DNA from: Chthoniobacter sp.
GTDB taxonomy: Bacteria > Verrucomicrobiota > Verrucomicrobiia > Chthoniobacterales > Chthoniobacteraceae
Assembly (NCBI GenBank): GCA_025351065.1
Contig: JANXWQ010000646.1
Location: forward strand, 1 to 32,906
Reading direction: 5' to 3'
DNA length: 32,906 nucleotides
In this document: in pieces, positions 24,236 through 31,460 of the stretch
Numbering within the stretch: the first letter of the stretch is position 1
Layout: each line of letters starts with the position of its first letter
Translations under genes and position numbers: made by a program
The notes under the pieces: model-generated
The model's input: only the letters and a program-made list of their open reading frames with translations
What the model was told of the DNA's origin: nothing
Databases searched by the model: none

Positions 24236-25473
24236 CGGCGGGCGGCCCTCAGCGCCATGCGGAAGATGAGCCCGCCCGCGTGGATCACGAGCGCGAGCAG
24301 GCACAGCATGACCGCGGTGCGGCGCAGCCACTCGCCGCTCACCGGCGCAAACCAAAAGCAGATCGCGCACAGCCCCACGGCCACGTAGATCGCCATCGCG
24401 TTGGTGAAAGGCGAGAGCTGGTTGAAGAACTGCTCGCGCGCGGCCTTCGTGCTGACCGTGCCGAATTGCGGCTGAAGCTGCGCAAGATAGTCGGCGGCGG
24501 CGGCGTTGAAATCGGCGGCGCGGCCGGCGCGGAAAGCGTCGCCCATCTGCGCGTAGGCATGCAGCGCGGGGTGCGGCGTGCTGCCGCTGGCCGCGGACAT
24601 CAGCGCGTCGCTCGTGCCGCGCCAGGTGTCGGGCGATTTTTCGGGATCGGCGGTGGGGATGAGGAAGGCCTGGCCTTTCATCGACATCGCCTCGAAGCGC
24701 ACGAGGTCACGCTTGAAAGCAGCGAGCGCCTTCTCGTCGTGCGGCTTGCCGTCGCGCGACGCGAGCATCGCGGTGCGGCCCCCCTCGGTGCTGTCGAGGA
24801 ACGCGGCCATCTCGGCTTTCCAGTCGGCGGCGTCCTGCGGCTTCATCTCCTCGGCCATTTTTAGAAACTCCTCCGCGCCCTCGGGCGGCGCGGCCTTGAG
24901 CGCGGCGAGCACATCGGTCACGCGCGGCTGCGCGAGGTTTTCCAGCCGCCAGAAAAGCTGCACCTGTTTCAAAAGCTGGAGCACCGCGCGCTGATACGGC
25001 GACTGCAATTCCGCCTTCACGCCCGCGGCCTGCCGCGCCTGCTCCTGCAAGGCCCCGAGTTGCGGACGGATTTGCGCGTAGGCAAAGTGCTTTCCGTCCG
25101 CGTTCCTGGTTTCATCAGGCTCTACGGGCAGCGCGAGGGTCTGCTTCAGCTCCAGATTATCGATGCGGAAATTGGGCCGCGCCTCGGCGGTTTCGGGCTT
25201 GAACATGACCTCGGCCAGCCACTCCGTCGCCGGCATGATGCGCTGTTTGTCTGGGCCTTTGAGCGCAGTCGAGGAGATCGCCGAGCCCTTTTCGCGGAGC
25301 TGGAGGAGCGAGTTGCGCGCGAGCGAATCGAGCGGCTGGAAACGTCCGTTCGCCATCGCCGGGATGCGCCCGAATTTCTGCCAGTCAAAATCCTGCACCG
25401 GCGCGGGCCGCAGCCCGCCGAAAGCGTAGATGGCGAAGACAGCGGTGATGATCCAAGGAAGCCACTTTTTCAT
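24232..25473 (-). CDS. CcsA N-terminal part (membrane-anchored periplasmic domain)
   Basis: A 413-residue protein corresponding to the N-terminal, mostly periplasmic part of the long fused CcsA proteins. Family features: a first membrane segment (about 5-20), then FGRIPAMANGRFQPLDSLARNSLLQLREK. A long soluble helical region follows (about 70-345), then two membrane segments near the end (AIYVAVGLCAICFWFAPV; AVMLCLLALVIHAGGLIFRM). The stop overlaps the GTG of the ccsA C-terminal part by 4 bases. The 5' end overlaps the resB stop as ATGA. Its end (RMALRAARR) is where fused homologues would continue as GRPPVTNLYS. Either a natural gene split with coupled translation or a -1 frameshift. Confidence 0.75.
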   Translation of the reverse strand: MKKWLPWIITAVFAIYAFGGLRPAPVQDFDWQKFGRIPAMANGRFQPLDSLARNSLLQLREKGSAISSTALKGPDKQRIMPATEWLAEVMFKPETAEARPNFRIDNLELKQTLALPVEPDETRNADGKHFAYAQIRPQLGALQEQARQAAGVKAELQSPYQRAVLQLLKQVQLFWRLENLAQPRVTDVLAALKAAPPEGAEEFLKMAEEMKPQDAADWKAEMAAFLDSTEGGRTAMLASRDGKPHDEKALAAFKRDLVRFEAMSMKGQAFLIPTADPEKSPDTWRGTSDALMSAASGSTPHPALHAYAQMGDAFRAGRAADFNAAAADYLAQLQPQFGTVSTKAAREQFFNQLSPFTNAMAIYVAVGLCAICFWFAPVSGEWLRRTAVMLCLLALVIHAGGLIFRMALRAARR

Positions 25474-26753
25474 GACGAGTATCCGAAAAGGTTGAGCGTG
25501 AATTTGAGCACAAGATAGCCCAGCGCGCCGGCCTCTAGCAAACGCCCGGCGATTGCGCCCCAGCCGCCTTTACGCGTACTGCCGAGCCGCTTTTTCAGGA
25601 ACTTAGTGAGGTGCTGGCGGAACTGCACATACATGCCAAGCGCCACAACGTAGCAGCCCACGTACGGCGTGAGCCAGCCGGGGTTGCGCACGACTTGCAG
25701 CGCGCTGGTGCCGCGCTGCGGATCGTCCTGATCGCGGCCCATGCGAGCCTGGTAGAAAGTCTGCCCGGCGTAGCGCAGCGGGTGGTTCATATAGATGTCC
25801 ACCTCGCGCGCCTCGCGGGTCGCGGCATCGACCACACGCACGCGGCTGCGGAAGTTTTTCGGGATGTCCGTGCCGCGGTACTGCTCGTTGCTTGTCTTGA
25901 GCAGCGTCATGTCGAACGGCTGGTAGTAGCGCTCGAACCGCAGCTCGGTGCGGAATTTTTTTCCGCCCACGTCGATCTCCTGCGCGCCGCCGCCGAGCAT
26001 GCTCAGCCACGGGGTGACCAGCCAGGTGCCGAGACTTTTTCCACCCTCCAGCAGCTCGATGTAGGCGTAGGGCAGATTGCGCGAATCCATGTCCGTCGTC
26101 TCGCCGCGCGGCTCGACGGTGAGCTGCGTCCCGCTGCCCTGCGTGGCCGTCGCCGGGCCATCGACCATCGGCCCGCGGCGGCGAATCTGGCAGTTTACGC
26201 CGGACTCTTTCACCCGCACGCTGAAGGGCAGTTTTTCGTGCCGGATTTCCGCGCCCGCTTTCACCATGGACTCGGGGATGACGACGACCTCGTCCTGCCC
26301 GCCGCCGGCGTCGCGGATGAAGGCGAGTTCGTTGTGCAGATGATGCTCGGCGTAGTTCTTCGTCTCGCCTTCCTTGAACTCGATGTAGCTCTCGAGCGCG
26401 AATTCCTGCGTGAGCAACTGGCCGAGCAGCAGCACGATCACGCCGGCATGCGTGAGGTGGATGCCGAGCTTGTCCCAGCGCCAGGTGAAACGGTGGATGA
26501 ATGCCGCGGTGAGTCCCGCAAACAGCGTGAAGCCGATGAGGTAGCCGCCGGGGAAAATCGGGACGGTGAATTTGCCGCCGAAAAGCTGCAGGTGCTGCCC
26601 GATGACGACCCAGCTCTCGAACCAGATTTTCTGCGCCTTCCACAGCCCCTCATCGACCTGCGAGAGCGTGCCAAAAAAGATGAGCAGCACCGCAAGCGCC
26701 AGCAGCACCACGGTGAGACGGAGCGAGGTGAGAAACTTCCAGATGGATCTCAT
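25470..26753 (-). CDS. resB: ResB-family cytochrome c biogenesis protein
   Basis: A 427-residue membrane protein started at the ATG at 26753, which overlaps the upstream stop as ATGA. N-terminal membrane segments (LTSLRLTVVLLALAVLLIFFGTLSQ, YLIGFTLFAGLTAAFIHRF, LTHAGVIVLLLGQLLTQEF) follow the ResB plan. They are followed by a large periplasmic domain with YPF-like blocks (FERYYQPFDMTLLK, VDIYMNHPLRYAGQTFYQARMG) and C-terminal membrane segments (LTPYVGCYVVALGMYVQF). ResB and CcsA together carry haem out and ligate it to apocytochrome. Four-base overlaps on both sides indicate translational coupling in one operon. Confidence 0.92.
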   Translation of the reverse strand: MRSIWKFLTSLRLTVVLLALAVLLIFFGTLSQVDEGLWKAQKIWFESWVVIGQHLQLFGGKFTVPIFPGGYLIGFTLFAGLTAAFIHRFTWRWDKLGIHLTHAGVIVLLLGQLLTQEFALESYIEFKEGETKNYAEHHLHNELAFIRDAGGGQDEVVVIPESMVKAGAEIRHEKLPFSVRVKESGVNCQIRRRGPMVDGPATATQGSGTQLTVEPRGETTDMDSRNLPYAYIELLEGGKSLGTWLVTPWLSMLGGGAQEIDVGGKKFRTELRFERYYQPFDMTLLKTSNEQYRGTDIPKNFRSRVRVVDAATREAREVDIYMNHPLRYAGQTFYQARMGRDQDDPQRGTSALQVVRNPGWLTPYVGCYVVALGMYVQFRQHLTKFLKKRLGSTRKGGWGAIAGRLLEAGALGYLVLKFTLNLFGYSS

Positions 26754-27763
26754 GGCGCGGTTTGCACGAAGCGGACGAAGGCTTCGCGTTCCGCGTTCAC
26801 GGCGGGGGCCTCGCCCATGAATTTGTAAAACCACCAGCGCCCATCGCGCGGGACGATCGCGCCGAGCATGGCCTTCGGGTCATTTTTCAAATCGACGAGG
26901 ATCGCGCCGGGCACGGCTTCGATTGGCGAGACCAGCGCCTTGAGTCCTTCGTCATCGACCGCGTCGAGGCCGAGCTGTTTGCGCCAACGGTTCACGTTGG
27001 CCAGCGCACCCCCGCTCTCGCTCGGAAAGACGCTGACGAAGACTTCGGCCTTTGCGCCGTCGTGCGCGGGGACGGCGAATTTCGCCACCTGCATCTGCCC
27101 GGCCGGCAGCGTCTGCCAGCCCTCCGGCACCTTCCATTTGAACTCCGGCGCGGCGGGCGCACTGCCGACGACTTCAGCCGCCGGGGCGCTTCCAGCCTTG
27201 ATCCGCACAGTTTTCAAAAACCCGATGAACGCCGGTTTCTGCGCGGCGACGACTGCCTCCGGCCCTTGCAGTTTGTAAAACCAGCTCGCCCCGTCGCGAT
27301 GCGCGAACGCCGTGACGATATGCACCGGCTGCCCCTCGCGCGTGCCCGTGATTTCAAAAAGCTGGCCCTTCTCCCCACCGACTTCGACGGGCGTGAGCGC
27401 GCTGGCGAGTTCGCCTTCCGCGAGCGCCGGCTGGCCGACCTGCTCGCGCCACATGTTCACGATCATGCCCTCCTGCCCGGCCATGCTGCCGAGCGGCGTG
27501 ATGTTCACGCTGGCTTCGCCCGCATCCGTCTTGATGCGAAAATTGGCGAGGCTCATCGCGTTTGCGCCCGCGTCCTGCCAGCCCGCGGGCAGCGTGTAGG
27601 CGAGCTGCGGGCGGGCGGTGTTGGCGGCGGGCGTCGGCGCATCTGGTACGGGCGCGGGCGCTTCTTTGGCCACGGAATAGACGCGGATTTCCTCGCGCTT
27701 GCAGCCGCCGAGACAGACGGCGGCGAGTGCGGCAAGCGTGATGAGATGAGGTCGGCGGATCAT
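26750..27763 (-). CDS. Lipoprotein with duplicated domain, first gene of the ccs operon
   Basis: A 337-residue lipoprotein started at the ATG at 27763: signal peptide MIRRPHLITLAALAAVCLGG followed by Cys21, a good lipobox (LGGC). After a Pro/Ala-rich linker there are two copies of the same fold, about 51-170 and 190-337. Parallel blocks are YTLPAGWQDAG / WKVPEGWQTLP, MWREQVGQPAL / RWRKQLGLDAV, LTPVEVGGEKGQLFEI / VSPIEAVPGAILVDL, GASWFYKLQGPE / GRWWFYKFMGEA and FIGFLKTVRI / FVRFVQTAP. I do not know the family. The ATGA overlap with resB places it firmly in the cytochrome c maturation operon; a role in holding apocytochrome or reductant is possible but unproven. Confidence 0.75.
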   Translation of the reverse strand: MIRRPHLITLAALAAVCLGGCKREEIRVYSVAKEAPAPVPDAPTPAANTARPQLAYTLPAGWQDAGANAMSLANFRIKTDAGEASVNITPLGSMAGQEGMIVNMWREQVGQPALAEGELASALTPVEVGGEKGQLFEITGTREGQPVHIVTAFAHRDGASWFYKLQGPEAVVAAQKPAFIGFLKTVRIKAGSAPAAEVVGSAPAAPEFKWKVPEGWQTLPAGQMQVAKFAVPAHDGAKAEVFVSVFPSESGGALANVNRWRKQLGLDAVDDEGLKALVSPIEAVPGAILVDLKNDPKAMLGAIVPRDGRWWFYKFMGEAPAVNAEREAFVRFVQTAP

Positions 27764-27851
27764 GCGAAAGGGGTGGAGAGGTAGCCGAACATCGGCACCC
27801 ACGCCACAGGGCTTTTTGGGCGCGGAGACAATCCGGTTGCGGGCGTTTTCC

Positions 27852-28934
27852 TTAGCGTGCCGCCGGGGCCGACTCGATGATCGCGAGCGTCTGCCGCACG
27901 TTTTCGGCGATGCCGTATTTCGCGCCGAGGGCGAGCAGGCGCGGGCGGATGGCGGCGCGGCGCGCGGGGTCGCTCCATTTTTCCACGGCCGCGGCGAGCG
28001 CGGGGAGGTCGTCCGGCTGCGCGACGACCTCGCCCTCCACGCCGGGCTCGATGATTTCGGCAAAGCCATTGTGCGCCGTGGTGATGACGGGCAGCCCGGC
28101 GGCGAGCGCTTCGAGGCAGGCATTGGAAAACGGCTCGTAGAGCGTGGGCAGAATGAAGGCGTCCGCTGCGGCGAGCAGGCGCGGCATGTCTTTCACCGGG
28201 CCGAGAAAACGGACGCGCTCGGAGCGCGGCATCGCGCGCTCATGGCCACGACCGGCGACGAGCAGCGTGGCGTGCGGCAGCCGCGCCGCGTTCATCGCCG
28301 CGATGGCAAAGCGCAGCCCCTTTCGCTCCCAGCCCGAGCCGGCGAAAAGCACGGCAAAGGTGTCATCGCCGAGCCCGAGTTCGCGCCGCATTTCCGCGCG
28401 GGCTCCGGCGGGTGCGGTGAAAGGCGGCACGCCATTGTGAACGATGTGGATGCGCTCCGCCGGATAGCCGAAGTGCGCTTCGATTTCCGTCTGCACCATC
28501 CGCGAATTGGCGATCACCAGCCGCGCGCCGTCCGCACTGAAGAGCAGCTTTTCCAGCGCGAGCATCTCGCGGTGCTTCGCGTTGCATTGCCGCAGCCACG
28601 GTTTCCAAAACGGCTCGAAACGCGCCCGCCGCTCCAGCCACGCCGCATGCACGCCGTCGCCCGCGCGGTAGGCGTCGCAGGTGTGGATGCGCTCGAGGCT
28701 GAAAAGGAAATCGCGCTCGTCCCGAGCCCGCAGCGCGACGAGCGCATCGGCGAATTTTTTCGGCGAATCGCTCACCACCTGCACATGCGCAAACGGCCAG
28801 GCCACGCGCGGCCACTGCTCGCTGAAAAGCACGCACTCATGTCCGGCGGCGACCGCGCTTTCGGCAAAGCGCCGCAGGTACGCCTCGGCGCCACCGGTGC
28901 GGGAGTAGCCGCGGCGAACGAGGCCGATTTTCAT
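27852..28934 (-). CDS. GT4 glycosyltransferase, WaaG-like
   Basis: A 360-residue GT-B fold enzyme. The N-terminus MKIGLVRRGYSRTGGAEAYLRRF resembles LPS core glucosyltransferase WaaG/RfaG; the C-terminal nucleotide-sugar site has the E-x7-E motif as YEPFSNACLEALAAGLPVI. Middle motifs are VIANSRMVQTEIEAHFGYP, IVHNGVPP and LFAGSGWERKGLRFAI. It would transfer a hexose to a lipid-linked or LPS core acceptor on the cytosolic face. It is divergent from the second GT4 gene across 134 bases containing an inverted repeat, and lies 88 bases upstream of the ccs operon on the same strand. Confidence 0.88.
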   Translation of the reverse strand: MKIGLVRRGYSRTGGAEAYLRRFAESAVAAGHECVLFSEQWPRVAWPFAHVQVVSDSPKKFADALVALRARDERDFLFSLERIHTCDAYRAGDGVHAAWLERRARFEPFWKPWLRQCNAKHREMLALEKLLFSADGARLVIANSRMVQTEIEAHFGYPAERIHIVHNGVPPFTAPAGARAEMRRELGLGDDTFAVLFAGSGWERKGLRFAIAAMNAARLPHATLLVAGRGHERAMPRSERVRFLGPVKDMPRLLAAADAFILPTLYEPFSNACLEALAAGLPVITTAHNGFAEIIEPGVEGEVVAQPDDLPALAAAVEKWSDPARRAAIRPRLLALGAKYGIAENVRQTLAIIESAPAAR

Positions 28935-28942
28935 TTTGGCTT

Positions 28943-29032
28943 AGCCACGGATGGACACGGATGGAAAACGGATGAGGAAGGCGACAGAACCGCCATGTTG
29001 GATCCGTGTTTCATCCGTGTCCATCCGTGGCT
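28943..29032. repeat. Inverted repeat between the divergent glycosyltransferase genes
   Basis: AGCCACGGATGGACACGGAT plus G at 28943-28963 faces its perfect 21-base inverted copy at 29012-29032, with partial matching continuing inwards (AAAACGGAT against ATCCGTGTTT). Each arm contains two copies of CACGGATG-like words. From memory, 'AGCCACGGATGGACACGGAT' strings are frequent between genes in Verrucomicrobia and Planctomycetes genomes. It fills most of the shared promoter region. Confidence 0.85.
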
Positions 29033-29068
29033 TTTCATCCCTCCGTTCCCGCCTAGAGTGCGCGTTCC

Positions 29069-30244
29069 TTGAGCCTGCCGAAACATCTCCTCTACGCCAC
29101 CTCCGCCCGCATCGGCGGCAGCGGGCTGGACGCCGTAGCGCTGGAATCGCTGCGTGCAGCGGAGCGCGCCGGGGTGCTCGGCAAGGCGTTCGCGTTTGAA
29201 AACCGGCAGGACGAAATCCCGGCGGGGCGCATCGCCTCGCTGCGGTGGAATCCGGTGCGGCTGCTCTCGGGGCTGGGCAGCGAGTTTTACTACGGGGCGA
29301 AAAAGCACGCGCTCGACCGGGCAGCCGAGCGGGAGCTGGCGCGCGGCGGCTACGATTTATTCCACGGCTGGTCGGGGGAAAGCGTGCGCACTTTGCGCGC
29401 CGCGCGGCAGCTCGGCGTGCCAGGCGTGATCGAGATTCCGACGTGGCATCGCAACAAAGGCAAAGACAAGCCCGCGCGGCAGACCAAGAGCGAACGCGAG
29501 CGAGCCGAGGCGCGCGGCTGGCAGGGGATGAAAAACCGGCTGCTGGTGACGCGGCAGCAAGTGCTCGAGGAATACGATCTAGCGGACCTGATTCTTGTGC
29601 TGTCGGAAAAGGCGGAGGAGACATTTATCGCCGCCGGTATCGCGCGGGAGAAGCTCTTCCGGCATCAGCGGGGCGTGGACATTTCACGCTTCACGCCTGC
29701 GGAAAAACCGCCCGAGAAATTTGTTGCGGTCTTTGTCGGCGCACTGATCAAGCGGAAGGGCGTGCATCATCTGCTGGAGGTCTGGCGGCGACTGGCGCTC
29801 AAGGATGCGGAGCTGGTGCTGGTCGGCTCGGTGCATGACGAGATGCGGCCGTATCTCGCGGAGTTTGCGGGCGAAAATGTGCGGCTCCCCGGCTTCGTGG
29901 GAAACGTGGAAGACTGCTACCGCGCGGCCTCGGTGCATATCCTGCCGAGCGAGTGCGAGGGCAGCGCGAAATGCACCTACGAGGCCGCGGCGTGCGGCCT
30001 GCCGCAAATCATCACGCGAGAGAGCGGCGATATGGTGCAGCATGAAGTGAACGGGTTCCTCATCCCGCCGAATGATCCCGATGCGCTCGCCGCGGCCATC
30101 GAGCGGCTGTATCGCGACCGCGATCTGGGCGCGCGGCTCGGCGCGGCGGGGCGCGTGCGGGTGGTGGAAAGTTTTACGTGGGAGCATTTTCGCGCGCGGC
30201 TACTCGAGGCTTACCGCGTGGCGCTGGCGAAGGGAGCGGCATGA
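29069..30244 (+). CDS. GT4 glycosyltransferase
   Basis: A 391-residue GT-B enzyme. Start must be TTG at 29069: a TAG at 29054-29056 in the same frame closes it upstream, and homology-like sequence begins at once (LPKHLLYATSARIGGSGLDAV). C-terminal donor site has the E-x7-E pattern in PSECEGSAKCTYEAAACGLPQI. Other GT4 features are IEIPTWHRNKG, VFVGALIKRKGVHHLLEVW, VRLPGFVGNVEDCYRAA and HEVNGFLIPPNDPDALAAAI. Acceptor and donor are not determinable. It is followed, after a 208-base region with a composite repeat, by a GT9 gene and an MsbA-like exporter, so assembly of LPS core or a similar glycolipid is likely. Confidence 0.87.
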   Translation: MSLPKHLLYATSARIGGSGLDAVALESLRAAERAGVLGKAFAFENRQDEIPAGRIASLRWNPVRLLSGLGSEFYYGAKKHALDRAAERELARGGYDLFHGWSGESVRTLRAARQLGVPGVIEIPTWHRNKGKDKPARQTKSERERAEARGWQGMKNRLLVTRQQVLEEYDLADLILVLSEKAEETFIAAGIAREKLFRHQRGVDISRFTPAEKPPEKFVAVFVGALIKRKGVHHLLEVWRRLALKDAELVLVGSVHDEMRPYLAEFAGENVRLPGFVGNVEDCYRAASVHILPSECEGSAKCTYEAAACGLPQIITRESGDMVQHEVNGFLIPPNDPDALAAAIERLYRDRDLGARLGAAGRVRVVESFTWEHFRARLLEAYRVALAKGAA

Positions 30245-30253
30245 GCGGGCATC

Positions 30254-30448
30254 GGGGAGCACAGGCCTCCGGCCTGTCGTTGCCGGCGTCACGCCGGGAA
30301 CATCGGACGTCGAAAAGACTCCCGTTTGCGATGAAGCCTTTCATCAAGAACGCGACGGAGGGACGCGGGTTTGCGTGGCGGACGCTTGCTCTTGACCGTG
30401 GTGTTCGGCGGGACGCCGAACACGACAGGCCGGAGGCCTGTGCTCCCC
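30254..30448. repeat. Composite element with perfect 27-base inverted termini
   Basis: The arms at 30254-30280 and 30422-30448 are perfect 27-base inverted copies, beginning GGGGAGCACAGGCC on the left. Each contains the palindrome ACAGGCC-tcc-GGCCTGT. Within the 141-base interior are CCGGCG-tca-CGCCGG (30283-30297) and a 10-base stem GTGTTCGGCG-gga-CGCCGAACAC ending at 30423. The element nearly fills the space between the GT4 stop (30244) and the GT9 ATG (30453), 4 bases before the latter. No ORF of note is inside. Confidence 0.9.
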
Positions 30449-30452
30449 AAGC

Positions 30453-31454
30453 ATGAGAATCCTCGCGCTCCAGCTCAAGCGGATCGGCGATTTGATCCTG
30501 ACCACGGCGGCGCTGCGGGCGCTGCGGGTGGCGTGGCCGGGGGCGCACCTCGCGCTGGCGGTGGCGCCGGGGTGCGCGGGGCTGCTGGGGGCGGTGCCGG
30601 CGATCAATGCCGGGGTGGTGCTCGGGCGCGGGCGCGGGTTTGCGCCGTGGCAGCAGGTGCTCACGGGGGCGTGGGATTTGTGCGTCGATTTCACGGGCAC
30701 GGATCGTTCGGCGCTGGCGGTGGCGCTCTCGCGGGCGGCGGAGCGCGCGACTTTTGCGTGGGTGAAAAAGTCGAAGCTGCGGGCGGTGGCTTACAATCGC
30801 TTCGTCGAGTCGGCGGTGCGGGAGCGGCACACAGCGGATCACTATTTCGACTTGGTCGCGGGTGTGATTGCGGGCGGGCCAAATCTCTCCTCCGAAGCGC
30901 AGCCGGAGCTGGCGCTGTCGGATGAGGCGCGGGAGGCAGCGGTGCGGTTCACGGGCGGCGGGAAGTTTGCCGTCGTCCATCCAGGCACGGCGCGGGCGGA
31001 GAAGTTCTGGCTGCCGGAGCGTTGGGCGGAGGTGATTGGAAATCTGCGCGCGCGGCATGGGCTCGAGTGCGTGCTCACCGGCGGCGCCGATGATTTCGAG
31101 CACGCGCACATTGCCGAAATCCAAGCCGCGCTCGACAAACCCGCGCTCAATCTCGCGGGGAAAATCGACCTGCTCACTTTCGCGGCGGTGATCGAGCGGG
31201 CGAAAATCTGCCTGAGCTGCGACACCGGCGCGGTGCATCTCGCCGCCGCATTTCGTACGCCGCAGGTCGCGCTGTTCGGGCCGACCAATCCTTTCCACTG
31301 GCGTCCGCGGCACGAGCGCGCGGTCGTCCTCACCGCCGCGCAGCCGCACGCGCCGCTCATCGATTTCCAGCCACGCATGAAGGGCGCGCCGATGGAGCGC
31401 ATCTCGACGGAGCTGGTCATCGGTGCTATTGCCCAGCTCATCCCGACTCCCTGA
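30453..31454 (+). CDS. GT9 heptosyltransferase-like glycosyltransferase (WaaF/RfaQ type)
   Basis: A 333-residue GT9 enzyme. The N-terminus MRILALQLKRIGDLILTTAALRAL contains the conserved Asp of the family. Mid motif VVHPGTARAEKFWLPERWAEVI and the C-terminal donor motif CDTGAVHLAAAFRTPQVALFGPTNPFHWRP are typical of ADP-heptose:LPS heptosyltransferases. Likely role: adding heptose to lipid A-core acceptor in the cytosol; the precise position cannot be assigned. The gmhA gene at 17 kb would feed heptose synthesis. The ATG is 4 bases behind a large inverted repeat, leaving no room for a Shine-Dalgarno. The exporter gene starts 6 bases after its stop. Confidence 0.88.
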   Translation: MRILALQLKRIGDLILTTAALRALRVAWPGAHLALAVAPGCAGLLGAVPAINAGVVLGRGRGFAPWQQVLTGAWDLCVDFTGTDRSALAVALSRAAERATFAWVKKSKLRAVAYNRFVESAVRERHTADHYFDLVAGVIAGGPNLSSEAQPELALSDEAREAAVRFTGGGKFAVVHPGTARAEKFWLPERWAEVIGNLRARHGLECVLTGGADDFEHAHIAEIQAALDKPALNLAGKIDLLTFAAVIERAKICLSCDTGAVHLAAAFRTPQVALFGPTNPFHWRPRHERAVVLTAAQPHAPLIDFQPRMKGAPMERISTELVIGAIAQLIPTP

Positions 31455-31460
31455 CCCACC

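Noticed and set aside
24225..24260. Classic -1 programmed frameshift signal in ccsA
   Set aside because: No X-XXY-YYZ heptamer in the correct frame is seen before the upstream stop; only the overlapping-start explanation has direct support, so frameshifting is kept as a question in the findings.
23072..24388. 438-codon plus-strand open frame crossing the nested repeat
   Set aside because: It is partly repeat DNA and partly antisense to ccsA; no motif is seen and the start lies in the repeat-containing intergenic stretch.
30254..30448. CRISPR-like appearance of paired repeats
   Set aside because: Only two copies, inverted rather than direct, no regular spacers and no cas genes nearby.
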